NCBI GenBank assembly: GCA_026391125.1
Contig: JAPLEO010000102.1
Span: 1-64,000 of the forward strand
Direction of reading: 5' to 3'
Length of the DNA stretch: 64,000 bases
Source: Bacteroidota bacterium
GTDB lineage: Bacteria; Bacteroidota; Bacteroidia; Chitinophagales; Chitinophagaceae
Part shown: positions 27,152 through 36,281 of the stretch, in pieces
How the letters are laid out: every line of letters starts with the position of its first letter
Numbering within the stretch: position 1 is the stretch's first letter
The notes under the pieces: generated by a model
Told to the model about the DNA's origin: nothing
Database searches by the model: none
The model's input: the letters and a program-made list of their open reading frames with translations, nothing else
Translations under genes and position numbers: made by a program

Positions 27152-27169
27152 TACGCAATCGATTGCGTA
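27152..27169. promoter_or_regulatory. 18-bp perfect palindrome, probable LacI-family operator between kdgA and kdgK
   Basis: TACGCAATCGATTGCGTA is a perfect palindrome with a central CG. Its core ACGCAATCGATTGCGT differs only at the two bases beside the centre from the PurR box ACGCAAACGTTTGCGT. It lies 58 nt from the kdgA start and 119 nt from the kdgK start. Related ACGCAAwCG half-sites occur at 42807 and 50411, and a LacI-family gene lies at 42983. Confidence 0.75.
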
Positions 27170-27197
27170 ATTTGTTGCACAAAATCAGCTTATTTTT

Positions 27198-27227
27198 TTT
27201 GTTGCCAATGAATTATACCCAACTTTG
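27198..27227 (+). promoter_or_regulatory. Putative promoter of kdgK
   Basis: TTTG (27198-27201) and CAACTTTG (27220-27227) are spaced by 18 nt, one mismatch from the TAnnTTTG consensus. The operator lies 29 nt upstream of the -33 element. The match is imperfect. Confidence 0.35.
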
Positions 27228-27287
27228 GGCTGCCTTTGAAGATAATTAATTTTTTGAACACCCACTTAACTTTCAAACTCGATTAAA

Positions 27288-28313
27288 ATGCCAAAAAAAG
27301 TTGTTACCCTTGGAGAAATCATGTTGCGCTTATCTACGCCCGGTCACGAGCGTTTTGTACAAAGCGATAGTTTTGACGTTACATACGGTGGAGGTGAAGC
27401 CAATGTAGCAGTTGCGTTAAGTAATTATGGTTTAAATGGGGTATTTGTTACCAAAGTTCCTGACAATGCATTGGGACAAGCAGCGATCAATCATATTCGT
27501 CGTTATGGTGTTGACACACAATTTATAGTTCGTGGTGGTGCGAGACTAGGGATCTACTTCTTAGAAACTGGTGCTTCCATGAGAGCATCACAAGTAATCT
27601 ACGATCGCGCTGGGGCTTCTGTTGCTGAAATGGATATTAGTGAATTCGATTTCGATAAAATCTTGGATGGTGCAAGTTGGTTTCATACAACTGGTATCAC
27701 ACCTGCACTGAGCGATAAAGCTGCTGCCCTGACTGAAGCCGCTTTGAAAGCAGCAAAAGCTAAAGGAATCACTACTTCGATCGATTTGAACTATCGTAAG
27801 AAATTATGGAGCAAAGAGAAAGCAAGAGAAGTAATGACAAGACTTTGTCAGTACGTTGACGTGTGTATTGGTAACGAAGAAGACGCAGATACCACTTTAG
27901 GATTCAAAGCAAAAGGAACCGATGTTACCAAAGGGGAATTGAATTTGGATGGTTACAAAGATGTATTCCAGCAAATGAAAGAAAAATTCGGATTCAAGTA
28001 TATCGCTTCCACTTTACGCGAAAGCCATAGTGCTTCTGATAATGGATGGAGTGCATTGGTGTATGATGGCAGCGAATTCTATCATACCAAATCATACGAA
28101 GTTCGTATCGTTGACCGTGTAGGTAGTGGAGATTCATTCGCAAGTGGTTTTATTTATGGTTTGGTTACCGGTATGCCAATGGCTGATGCTGCAGAGTTTG
28201 GCGTTGCGGCTTCTGCATTAAAACATACTATTCCTGGCGATTTAAACCACGCTACATTGAACGATGTGAAAGAGTTGATGAAGGGTGATGGTTCAGGTAG
28301 AGTACAACGTTAA
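27288..28313 (+). CDS. kdgK: 2-dehydro-3-deoxygluconokinase (PfkB family)
   Basis: A 341-aa kinase that phosphorylates 2-keto-3-deoxygluconate to KDPG. The PfkB N-terminal glycine motif is GGGEANVAVALSNYG (about 36-50). The catalytic GSGD is in DRVGSGDSFASGFIYG near residue 283. LGIYFLETGASMRASQVIYD (about residues 85-104) is typical of KdgK. It joins the two branches of the pathway from UxaA and KduD. yhcH follows after 19 nt. A close paralogue with an internal stop lies at 28853-29872 on the other strand. Confidence 0.92.
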   Translation: MPKKVVTLGEIMLRLSTPGHERFVQSDSFDVTYGGGEANVAVALSNYGLNGVFVTKVPDNALGQAAINHIRRYGVDTQFIVRGGARLGIYFLETGASMRASQVIYDRAGASVAEMDISEFDFDKILDGASWFHTTGITPALSDKAAALTEAALKAAKAKGITTSIDLNYRKKLWSKEKAREVMTRLCQYVDVCIGNEEDADTTLGFKAKGTDVTKGELNLDGYKDVFQQMKEKFGFKYIASTLRESHSASDNGWSALVYDGSEFYHTKSYEVRIVDRVGSGDSFASGFIYGLVTGMPMADAAEFGVAASALKHTIPGDLNHATLNDVKELMKGDGSGRVQR

Positions 28314-28332
28314 TAGTAATTAAAAACGATTT

Positions 28333-28785
28333 ATGATTTTAGATAGTTTAGCATCTGCTTCAAAATATGCCAGTTTAAATCCGCTTTTTGCAAAAGCTTT
28401 TGCCTACATCGCATCAGTTGATTTGAATGCATTAGAAATAGGAAAATTCGATATTGATGGCGCCGATTTAAGAGGCATAGTTTCAGATAAAAAAGGAACT
28501 ACCGCTGAAGAAAGCATTGCCAAATTCGAATGCCATAATGCACATATCGATATTCAGGTTTGCATCAGAGGTAAAGAAACAATGGGCTGGAAACCTCGTA
28601 GTACCTGCAAGGAACAAAAGGGAGAATACAATCCTGAGAAAGATGTGTTGTTTTATAACGATGCCCCAGATATGTATTTTGGATTAACAGACAATCAGTT
28701 TGTGATCTTCTATCCTGAAGACGTGCACGCTCCAATGATCGGAGAAGAAGCGATCAAAAAACTAGTGATAAAAGTTAGAATTTAG
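28333..28785 (+). CDS. YhcH/YjgK/YiaL-family protein, possible sugar anomerase
   Basis: A 150-aa cupin-like protein of the YhcH/EbgC family. The metal-site pattern is seen in KFECHNAHIDIQVCIRGKE (about 62-80) and at VIFYPEDVHAPMIG near 132. E. coli YhcH has been described as an anomerase that opens the ring of N-acetylneuraminate for its aldolase. Here it is coupled to kdgK, so a similar ring-opening or linearisation of a uronate or KDG is a reasonable guess. KdgF, the usual enzyme that linearises unsaturated uronates, is not found in the window. Confidence 0.75.
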   Translation: MILDSLASASKYASLNPLFAKAFAYIASVDLNALEIGKFDIDGADLRGIVSDKKGTTAEESIAKFECHNAHIDIQVCIRGKETMGWKPRSTCKEQKGEYNPEKDVLFYNDAPDMYFGLTDNQFVIFYPEDVHAPMIGEEAIKKLVIKVRI

Positions 28786-28806
28786 TTTAATAGCAAACAA
28801 GCAAAG

Positions 28807-28848
28807 AATCGTACTTCATACATAGCGGTATGGGGTGCGATTTTTTTT
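28807..28848 (+). terminator. Intrinsic terminator after kdgK-yhcH
   Basis: AATCGTAC (28807-28814) pairs with GTGCGATT (28835-28842, one G-T wobble), with an inner CATAC/GTATG stem, and continues into eight T residues. It ends the kdgK-yhcH unit just before the convergent kinase relic. Confidence 0.75.
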
Positions 28849-28852
28849 GCTC

Positions 28853-29872
28853 CTACTTTTCAAATCCTGACTCTACTTGCAATACCTCTTGCTCTGTAGC
28901 ATCTCCATGTTCTTGTAATTTCCCAAACGCAGCAGCCGTTGCATAATTGAGTAGTTCTTGTGGGTCATTGGGGTTGGTAACAAAACCATAGATCAAGCCC
29001 GCCATAAAACAGTCACCACTACCTGAACGGTCCACAACACCTGCACAGGAGAACTCTTGAGAAGCATATGCAGTATCTTTTTACTGCAAAGTGGTGTAAT
29101 AAAGAATTTGTTCATCATTGCTGTCAAAGCGATACGTATTTGCTACAGCTTCACATTTTGGAAATTGTTGCATGATTAGTTTTGAAGTTTTTTCGGCATG
29201 ATCAAGATATGCTTGCTTTGACTGATGTTGATGAATTTCATCATCCACATCAATTCCCAATAAACTATTAGCACTCCAAATATTGCCCATGATCAGATCA
29301 CAATATTGCACTAATTGCGGCATGATCTCTTTGGGTTCTTTTCCATATTTCCAAAGCTTTGAACGATAATTCAAATCAACAGATATTTTTAAACCCTTGC
29401 TCGCTGCTACTTGCAATGCTTCTAAACATACATCTGCAATGGACTGATTCAGGGCAGGACTAATAGCGGTAAAGTGAAACCAATCAACACCTTCAAATAC
29501 TTTTTCCCAGTCTATCACCCCAGGTACTAATTCAGAAAAAGAAGATCTTTCTCGATCATATACCACTCCACCCTTGATATCTGCGCCAGTTTCTAAATAA
29601 TATAATCCAATTCTGTTACCTGCTAAACGAATAGCACTAGTATCAATATGTTTTGCAGAAAGATAATTAATGACGTACTGACTCATAAAATTATCGGGAA
29701 GAACAGTACAATAACGCACAGGAATATTCCAACCAGCTAATGCAGTAGCAACATTGGCTTCAGCTCCTCCCACAAACAACTTCATGGGTTGTTTCTGCTG
29801 ATGGTATTTTTTGGAAGATGGTGAAATGCGTAGCAATAATTCACCCATACACAAAACCTTATTCATCGGCAT
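28853..29872 (-). pseudogene. Second KdgK-like PfkB kinase, interrupted by an in-frame TAA
   Basis: A full-length homologue of the intact kdgK at 27288, with motifs GGAEANVATALAGWN and LGIDVDDEI. At 29081-29083 codon 264 is TAA. Reading on in the same frame gives KDTAYASQEFSCAGVVDRSG, then SGDCFMAGLIYGF and the normal end at 28853. So a single base change, with no frameshift, cuts off the C-terminal quarter including the catalytic GSGD. The total would be 339 codons before the final stop, the length of a complete enzyme. It lies 11 nt after kduI, in the kduD-kduI unit. Either it is a recent pseudogene or a sequencing error. Its start at 29872 (ATG) is preceded by no strong ribosome site. Confidence 0.85.
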
Positions 29873-29883
29873 TGATTAATCTG

Positions 29884-30714
29884 TTAGCGCATATCAGCAA
29901 TTGCAACAGGGTCCATATCAGTGAAAGTATAATTCTCACCAGCCATTGCCCAGATGAAGCCGTAGTTAGTAGTGCCTGGTCCGCAGTGTACCGACCATGG
30001 CGCAGAAATAACCGCTTCGTGATTTGCCATTACCACATGTCTTGTTTCTTGAGGCTCGCCCATTAAATGAAATACGCGATGTTGTTCTGGTAAATCGAAA
30101 TAGAAATAGACTTCCATCCTTCTAGTATGGGTATGCGGTGGCACTGAATTCCAAACACTTCCTTCCGCCAAAACTGTCAAACCCATTACAAGCTGACAAC
30201 TTTGTATGCCTTGTTCGTGGATGTACTTATAAATGGTTCTTTTATTTGCAGTTGCTGTTTCGCCTAAATGAACAGGTGAAGCATCTTCTTTCTTCATTAA
30301 TGTGTTAGGATATCCATGGTGTGCTGGTGTAGACATCAAAAAGAAATTAGCAGGTGCATCACTTGAAGCACTTGAAAATTTTACGTCTACCGTTCCCTTA
30401 CCCAAATAAACAGTATCTAATTTATTCAACTCATAAACGATTCCATCGGCTTCCACAAAGCCAGCCTCTCCCACATTAATGATTCCCAATTCTCTGCGCT
30501 GCAAAAAGTATTCGGCCCTCAATTCAGCTTCATTGTGCAATGAAACTTTATGATGCACGGGTTTAACACCTCCAATAATCACACGATCATAATGAGAATA
30601 AACAAGGTGCAATTGATCGGCCTGCATTAAATCCTGCACCAAAAAATTCTCCCGCAATTCAGCGGTACTCATACCCTTAACTTCCTTCGGACTATTCTGA
30701 AATCTGATTTCCAT
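29884..30714 (-). CDS. kduI: 5-dehydro-4-deoxyuronate isomerase (5-keto-4-deoxyuronate isomerase)
   Basis: A 276-aa cupin metalloenzyme that converts 5-keto-4-deoxyuronate, from unsaturated oligogalacturonates, to 2,5-diketo-3-deoxygluconate. The zinc ligands are visible: HTHTRRMEVYFYFDLP near residue 195 with two His and a Glu, and the fourth ligand in VHCGPGTTNYGFIWAMAG near 245. It follows kduD after 127 nt that hold a heptamer array and a hairpin, and precedes the kinase relic. Confidence 0.95.
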   Translation of the reverse strand: MEIRFQNSPKEVKGMSTAELRENFLVQDLMQADQLHLVYSHYDRVIIGGVKPVHHKVSLHNEAELRAEYFLQRRELGIINVGEAGFVEADGIVYELNKLDTVYLGKGTVDVKFSSASSDAPANFFLMSTPAHHGYPNTLMKKEDASPVHLGETATANKRTIYKYIHEQGIQSCQLVMGLTVLAEGSVWNSVPPHTHTRRMEVYFYFDLPEQHRVFHLMGEPQETRHVVMANHEAVISAPWSVHCGPGTTNYGFIWAMAGENYTFTDMDPVAIADMR

Positions 30715-30740
30715 ATTAATGATTGTTTTTACTTAGGTGT

Positions 30741-30760
30741 CCCCAGCTTGAAAGCTGGGG
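30741..30760 (-). other. Perfect stem-loop between kduD and kduI
   Basis: CCCCAGCT and AGCTGGGG pair around a TGAA-type loop (30741-30760). No T run follows on the minus strand, so it is not a usual terminator. It may protect or process the kduD-kduI message. Confidence 0.5.
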
Positions 30761-30785
30761 TTAACGTATTCTTTTTGAGGCCCTA

Positions 30786-30841
30786 TCTTCACTCCTCACT
30801 TCTCACTCCTCACTTCTCACTTCTCACTCCTCACTCCTAAC
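30786..30841 (-). repeat. Heptanucleotide array after kduD
   Basis: Eight heptamers follow the kduD stop TAA (30844-30842) without spacer, read on the minus strand: GTTAGGA, then seven units of GTGAGGA, GTGAGAA or GTGAAGA. Stop codons occur in all three frames of the kduD strand. Confidence 0.88.
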
Positions 30842-31603
30842 TTATCTCCCCATCCATCCTCCATCCACCGTAAGAATCGTTCCACTAACATAGTCTGATG
30901 CTGATGAGGATAGGAATACGGCAGGACCCTTAAAGTCTTCAATCTCACCCCATCTTCCAGCTGGAATCCTTTCTAAGATTGACCTGCTACGATCTGGATC
31001 ATTTCTTAATGCTTCTGTATTATCTGTTGCAATATATCCTGGTGCAATTCCATTTACTTGAACGCCCTTGGATGCCCATTCATTTGAGAGTGCTTTGATC
31101 AAGCTACTTAAAGCACCTTTACTCGCTGCATAACCAGGCACATTGATACCACCTTGGAAACTTAATAATGAACAAGTGAAAATGATTTTTCCCGAACCTT
31201 TAGCAATCATGTCCTTACCAATTTCACGAGCAAGAATAAACGGTGCGTCGAGGTTAAGCGATAAAACTGTATCCCAATATTCATCAGGATGCTCTGCCGC
31301 AGGTTTACGCATGATCATCCCTGCATTATTAATTAAAATATCAATCCTTGGGTTTTCAGATTTTAATTTTGAAAGAAAAGCATACAAGCTATCTCTATGT
31401 ATAAGATCTGCTTGGTAGGCAGTAAATTTTCTACCTAAAGCTTCTACTGATTTAGACACATCACTTCCTACTAATTCAATAGAACCAGAAACCCCAATAA
31501 TATCAGCACCTGCTTCTGCTAGTCCGATTGCCATAGCTTTACCTATACCTTTATTACAACCTGTTACCAGTGCTACTTTACCAGATAAATCAAATATTCC
31601 CAT
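30842..31603 (-). CDS. kduD: 2-dehydro-3-deoxy-D-gluconate 5-dehydrogenase (KduD)
   Basis: A 253-aa short-chain dehydrogenase that reduces 2,5-diketo-3-deoxygluconate to KDG with NAD(P)H. The nucleotide loop is VTGCNKGIGKAMA at the N-terminus, then NNAGMIMRKPAAEHPDEYW and the catalytic YAASKGALSSLIKAL near residue 155. The AEHPDEYWDTVLSLNLDAPF stretch is typical of KduD. It is downstream of uxaC by 17 nt, and followed by a heptamer array. Confidence 0.93.
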   Translation of the reverse strand: MGIFDLSGKVALVTGCNKGIGKAMAIGLAEAGADIIGVSGSIELVGSDVSKSVEALGRKFTAYQADLIHRDSLYAFLSKLKSENPRIDILINNAGMIMRKPAAEHPDEYWDTVLSLNLDAPFILAREIGKDMIAKGSGKIIFTCSLLSFQGGINVPGYAASKGALSSLIKALSNEWASKGVQVNGIAPGYIATDNTEALRNDPDRSRSILERIPAGRWGEIEDFKGPAVFLSSSASDYVSGTILTVDGGWMGR

Positions 31604-31620
31604 TGCTTATGTTTTAGTAC

Positions 31621-33042
31621 TTATACGTTTGGTGTAATTGCCTGCAGATTAAAATAATTGCGCGCATTACGATAACAAATATCCTGAATTACTTTTCCAA
31701 TCCACTCTTCATCATTCGGCAATTCTCCTCTTTCAATTTCTTCTCCAAATAAATTGCATAACAGTCTACGGAAATATTCATGCCTAGGGAACGATAAGAA
31801 GCTTCTAGAATCAGTAAGCATTCCTACAAATCTACTCAACAATCCCATATTTGAAAGTGCATTCATTTGTTTCACCATGCCATCTTTCTGATCAAGGAAC
31901 CACCATGCTGCACCATATTGTATTTTACCAGGCATTGAACCATCATTGAAATTACCGATCATGGTTGCCATTAACTCGTTATCCGCAGGATTCAAATTAT
32001 ACAAAATGGTTTTTGCCAGTTTATTATCTGAATCTAGCTTACCTAAAAATTTAGATAGTGCTCTACCTTGTGAAAAGTCGCCGATAGAATCCCAGCCTGT
32101 ATCCGGACCAAGCTGCTGTAACATTCTAGAATTATTATTTCTCAATGCTCCTAAGTGAAACTGTTGTGCCCAGCCTTTCTCATGATCCCATTCTGCAAAA
32201 TGAATGAGCATGGCAGATTTAAATTTCTTTTGTTCAATTTCGTTCAATTCTTTTCCGCCGTGAATCTTATCAAAAATGGTGTCTATTTCAGATCCTGTAA
32301 AGTCTTCCGCATAAATCTCTTCTAAACCATGATCAGAAACACCACAGCCCGCATCAGCAAAGAAATCGTGTCTATTTTGTAAGGCGTATAAATAATCATC
32401 AAAAGATGAAATTGAAATATTGGTAACTGCCTGCAATTTTTTTACATACTGATTAAATTTTTCAGGGCTGGCAACATTCATGGCATTATCAGGTCTGAAA
32501 GCTGGGAGGATCGGAATTTCAAATCCATCATTTTTGATCTTTTCATGAAAAGCCAAATCGTCAATAGGATCATCAGTTGTACAAACCAATGCCACATTCA
32601 TTTTTCTTAAAAGATTTTTTACAGAAAATTCTGGCTTTTGGATTAATGCTGTACTTTCTTCATAGATCGCTGCAGCAGAATCTTGGTTTAAAATTTTATT
32701 GATCCTAAAATATCTGCTCAACTCTAAATGTGTCCAATGATATAAAGGATTTCTAAGAGTGTATGGAACTGTTTTAGCCCACTCCTGAAATTTTTCTTGA
32801 TCCGGTTTATTGCCTGTACAAAATGCTTCATCAATTCCATTGGTACGCATTGCTCTCCACTTATAATGGTCTCCCGACAACCAAGCTTCTGTAATATTTT
32901 TAAACTGATGGTCTTCGGCAATCTGTTGTGGTAGCAGGTGGCAGTGATAATCGATTATCGGCATCTGCTTTGCGTAAGAATGATATAATTTTTCTGCAGT
33001 TTTGTTACTCAACAAGAAATTCTCGTCCAAAAAATTTTTCAT
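31621..33042 (-). CDS. uxaC: Uronate isomerase (glucuronate/galacturonate isomerase)
   Basis: A 473-aa metal-dependent isomerase converting galacturonate to tagaturonate or glucuronate to fructuronate. The metal motif is YHCHLLPQQIAED near residue 34. TTDDPIDDLAFHEKI and the C-terminal RNARNYFN complete the family pattern. It lies between uxaA and kduD in the same direction, so the saturated and unsaturated uronate branches share one transcription unit. Confidence 0.95.
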   Translation of the reverse strand: MKNFLDENFLLSNKTAEKLYHSYAKQMPIIDYHCHLLPQQIAEDHQFKNITEAWLSGDHYKWRAMRTNGIDEAFCTGNKPDQEKFQEWAKTVPYTLRNPLYHWTHLELSRYFRINKILNQDSAAAIYEESTALIQKPEFSVKNLLRKMNVALVCTTDDPIDDLAFHEKIKNDGFEIPILPAFRPDNAMNVASPEKFNQYVKKLQAVTNISISSFDDYLYALQNRHDFFADAGCGVSDHGLEEIYAEDFTGSEIDTIFDKIHGGKELNEIEQKKFKSAMLIHFAEWDHEKGWAQQFHLGALRNNNSRMLQQLGPDTGWDSIGDFSQGRALSKFLGKLDSDNKLAKTILYNLNPADNELMATMIGNFNDGSMPGKIQYGAAWWFLDQKDGMVKQMNALSNMGLLSRFVGMLTDSRSFLSFPRHEYFRRLLCNLFGEEIERGELPNDEEWIGKVIQDICYRNARNYFNLQAITPNV

Positions 33043-33081
33043 AATGCTTCTTTAAAATTCTGTCCTATTAAACCAACCAAT

Positions 33082-34740
33082 TTATAGACTTACGCCTCTT
33101 TTCCATGGAATAAAATCGTCTTGACCGTGCACCTGCGCATGTACTATTTGATTGCCACTTGCCACTTCAATTAAAAACTCCATAATTCGCTCCCCGGCTT
33201 CCTCAATCGTTTCTTCTCCTTCAATGATGGTACCCGTATTGATATCAATAATATCGGGCATACGATTATACAGGGCAGTATTGCTAGAAAGTTTGATAAC
33301 AGGTGTGATAGGGTTTCCTGTTGGTGTACCAAGTCCGGTTGTAAACAATACAACGGTTGCACCAGAAGCTACTTCTGCTGTTGTTGACTCTACATCATTA
33401 CCAGGTGTACATAATAAATTCAATCCTGGCTTGGTAACTTTTTCTGGATAATCTAATACATCCACTACTGGAGATGTACCTCCCTTTTTGGCTGCACCTG
33501 CAGATTTGATGGCATCCGTTATCAAACCATCTTTAATATTTCCAGGGGAAGGATTCATATAAAATCCGCTTCCTGCATCTTCTGCTTTTTGATTGTAAAC
33601 GCGCATTAATTGCATAAAGCGATTTGCTTTTTCTTCATCCACACAACGATCGCTTAACTCCTGCTCAACACCGCACAATTCAGGGAATTCAGAAAGGATT
33701 ACTGTACCACCTAATGCGATGAGTAAATCAGAGGTATACCCAATTGCAGGATTAGCGGAGATTCCAGAGAATCCATCAGAGCCTCCACATTCTAACCCAA
33801 TTACAATTTTGCTGATTGGGGCATCCTTTCTGCTATTCTCATTTGCAATAGCCAAACCAGTAAAAGTTTGTTTTATTGCATTGGTTAGCAGCTTCGTTTC
33901 AGTTCCTGTTTTTTGTTGATCCAAAATAAATAATGGCCGATCGTAATCTGGAATTCTTTTGGCGATCTCATCTTGCAACATTGAAACCTGCGCATTCTGA
34001 CAACCCAAACTTAATACTGTAGCACCAGCGCAATTTGGATGGGTAATATATCCAGCCAATAAAGCACACAATGCTTGTGCATCAGACCTAATACCACCAC
34101 AGCCACCTTCATGGGTAAGAAATTTGATCCCGTCTATATTTTTGAAAACTCTTTCTGCTTTTGCTTCAGTTAGCATTTCTTCAAAAACTTCTTCCTCAAT
34201 ATTTGCAATTCCTTTTTGTGATTGATAGATGCTTGCCAATTTTTTTGTGAACTGTTGATATTTTTTTGGTCTAGCATATCCTAACTCTTCTAACAAGGCT
34301 TCTTTTAAAACATCAATATTTCTATTTTCACAAAAGACCATTGGCACTACTAACCAATAATTTCCCGTGCCTACAGAACCATCTTTTCGATGATAGCCCA
34401 TAAAAGTTTTTTGCCGCCACTTGTCAATATTGGGAAGCTGCCATTCAGTTCTTCTGTTACCCAGAACATATCCATCTGAAGCGTGACCAATATTTTCAGT
34501 TGATATTCTTACACCGATTTCTAACTGTGTTTTTGCCTGAGCAACTAAAACCCCGTACATGGTAATGGAGTCACCCGCTTGAAGTAGCGTTGTGGTGAAT
34601 TTATGCTTTGCTGGTATATCTTCTTTTAAGATATATTCTACAGCATTGAACAGAATAGTTTCCCCTTTCGCAAGATCCTGTAATGCTACCAAAACGTTAT
34701 CATTGGGGTGAACCTGTAATACTCTTCTTTTATTAAGCAT
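33082..34740 (-). CDS. uxaA: Altronate dehydratase
   Basis: A 552-aa iron-dependent dehydratase that turns altronate into KDG. The N-terminal SAF-type domain (about 1-95) is followed by the large catalytic part with THEGGCGGIRSDAQ, LSLGCQNAQ and GLECGGSDGFSGISANPAIG. The Cys residues in these boxes are those conserved in the family. Its ATG overlaps the uxaB stop by 8 nt, so it is coupled to uxaB, which is transcribed first. Confidence 0.95.
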   Translation of the reverse strand: MLNKRRVLQVHPNDNVLVALQDLAKGETILFNAVEYILKEDIPAKHKFTTTLLQAGDSITMYGVLVAQAKTQLEIGVRISTENIGHASDGYVLGNRRTEWQLPNIDKWRQKTFMGYHRKDGSVGTGNYWLVVPMVFCENRNIDVLKEALLEELGYARPKKYQQFTKKLASIYQSQKGIANIEEEVFEEMLTEAKAERVFKNIDGIKFLTHEGGCGGIRSDAQALCALLAGYITHPNCAGATVLSLGCQNAQVSMLQDEIAKRIPDYDRPLFILDQQKTGTETKLLTNAIKQTFTGLAIANENSRKDAPISKIVIGLECGGSDGFSGISANPAIGYTSDLLIALGGTVILSEFPELCGVEQELSDRCVDEEKANRFMQLMRVYNQKAEDAGSGFYMNPSPGNIKDGLITDAIKSAGAAKKGGTSPVVDVLDYPEKVTKPGLNLLCTPGNDVESTTAEVASGATVVLFTTGLGTPTGNPITPVIKLSSNTALYNRMPDIIDINTGTIIEGEETIEEAGERIMEFLIEVASGNQIVHAQVHGQDDFIPWKRGVSL

Positions 34741-36259
34741 GCATTAATTTTTGAGATAGTAAATTATGCAAAATATTTTTAGCTCCTTGTGTTCTCAATT
34801 GAATAATAGCATCAATCGCATCGTTACTAAATCCATCAATTGCATTTAAGTCAATCCCCCAAAGACTTTCATCTTTCAACATCAATGGAATGGCGGTTTC
34901 CAAATCCCCTGATTCCCAATACTGAAATAACAATGGGGCTTTATCATCTGTAACCGGATAGGTTGTACTACCTACTTTTGAATAATATTTTCCATCTGCC
35001 ATTATCGTTGTATTCATAAACATAAGATAGGCAGCAAAACCTAAAACCATCAATTTGGGTGATTCCTGGCACTTTAATAAATGTTTTACAATTAATGGCA
35101 CTGTACGCATCTCCATTTTTGAACTGTATTGCATACTAATGCTGATCCATTTATGTTCAATAGAATTGTTTCTAAATCTATCAATTACCTGCTCTGCAAA
35201 TTGTTGAGCTGAATCGTCTGAAATTGTTGTAGAAAGTATGAGCGGCTTAATCTCTTGCATCATTATAGAAGCCACAAAATTTCTAAAATAGGGTTCTTTC
35301 ATAGCTTCTCTTACTGTCTCAAACCCACAGAAGAGAGCCAAAGCACAGGAAAAACTATGTGTTGCATTTAATAAACACAATTTTAATTCCTTGAATTGGC
35401 TAATGTCAGGTTCTATCTTAATTCCTTTGTTGACATTAGCAAATGAGAGAATATTTTTAGCTCTCATTGAACTTGTTTCAATCGCCCAAAGGCAATAAGG
35501 CTCACACATGATCATTAAACCATCGGTATACCCTAGTTTTTTTTCTTCCATTTCTTTTTCCGGCTCTGATAATTTTCCGGGAACAATTCTATCTACCAAT
35601 GAATTACAAAAATCATTTTCATCATTGATCCAATTAATGAACACCTGATCAAGTTGATTAAATGCAGCCAATTCTAAAACAATCCTTTTTAAAACCGCTC
35701 CATTCTCAGAAATCAATTCTGTTGGAATAATCATCAGTCCAGATCCTTTAGATCCCTGAAAATGTTGATACCGATTCCACATGAAGCTTAACAACTTTGC
35801 TGGAAATGAGGTAGGTGGGTTTGAAAATATGCTTTCCTTTACCAAATTAATTCCAACTTCGGTTGTATTTGAAATGATAATTTTCATTTCAGGATTCTCG
35901 GCACATTTTAAAATTTCTTCCCAGTTTTGTTTTGCAGAAATCACCCTGCTGATTGAAGCATTGATAAATTTAGTATCTACCTCTTTGCCTTCTTCAAAAC
36001 CTCTAACAAACACTGTAAATAATCCGTCTTGCTCTTCAAACAAATCTGCCCCTCCTGATTCGGTTGATTTAACTACAACTATTCTTCCGTTGAATATATT
36101 TTTCGTATTGGCTTCGTGAATAAAATAGTCAGGCAAGCCTCTGAGTAAAACACCAGTTCCAAATTGCAACACTTTTTCAGGCAACTTCAATAATCTATCT
36201 GAAGGAACGGCTATTTGTTCCTCCTTTATGTTCTTTAATATATCAGCATTCAATACCAT
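34733..36259 (-). CDS. uxaB: Tagaturonate reductase (altronate oxidoreductase)
   Basis: A 508-aa mannitol-dehydrogenase-family enzyme that reduces tagaturonate to altronate. The ATG at 36259 is chosen; the open frame begins with an upstream TTG. The opening KVLQFGTGVLLRGLPDYFI carries the Rossmann site and FINWINDENDFCNSLVDRIV the family sequence. The catalytic lysine region is KLCLLNATHSFSCALALFCG. It starts the uxaB-uxaA overlap and follows the CE8-PL10 gene by 22 nt. Fructuronate reductase (UxuB) is a relative, but galacturonate context favours UxaB. Confidence 0.9.
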   Translation of the reverse strand: MVLNADILKNIKEEQIAVPSDRLLKLPEKVLQFGTGVLLRGLPDYFIHEANTKNIFNGRIVVVKSTESGGADLFEEQDGLFTVFVRGFEEGKEVDTKFINASISRVISAKQNWEEILKCAENPEMKIIISNTTEVGINLVKESIFSNPPTSFPAKLLSFMWNRYQHFQGSKGSGLMIIPTELISENGAVLKRIVLELAAFNQLDQVFINWINDENDFCNSLVDRIVPGKLSEPEKEMEEKKLGYTDGLMIMCEPYCLWAIETSSMRAKNILSFANVNKGIKIEPDISQFKELKLCLLNATHSFSCALALFCGFETVREAMKEPYFRNFVASIMMQEIKPLILSTTISDDSAQQFAEQVIDRFRNNSIEHKWISISMQYSSKMEMRTVPLIVKHLLKCQESPKLMVLGFAAYLMFMNTTIMADGKYYSKVGSTTYPVTDDKAPLLFQYWESGDLETAIPLMLKDESLWGIDLNAIDGFSNDAIDAIIQLRTQGAKNILHNLLSQKLMHA

Positions 36260-36281
36260 TACCCAATATTTAATCAATTAT

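Noticed and set aside
30786..30841. Heptamer arrays as CRISPR or phase-variation tracts
   Set aside because: There are no spacers and the arrays lie outside coding sequence except for one stop codon, so neither explanation fits.
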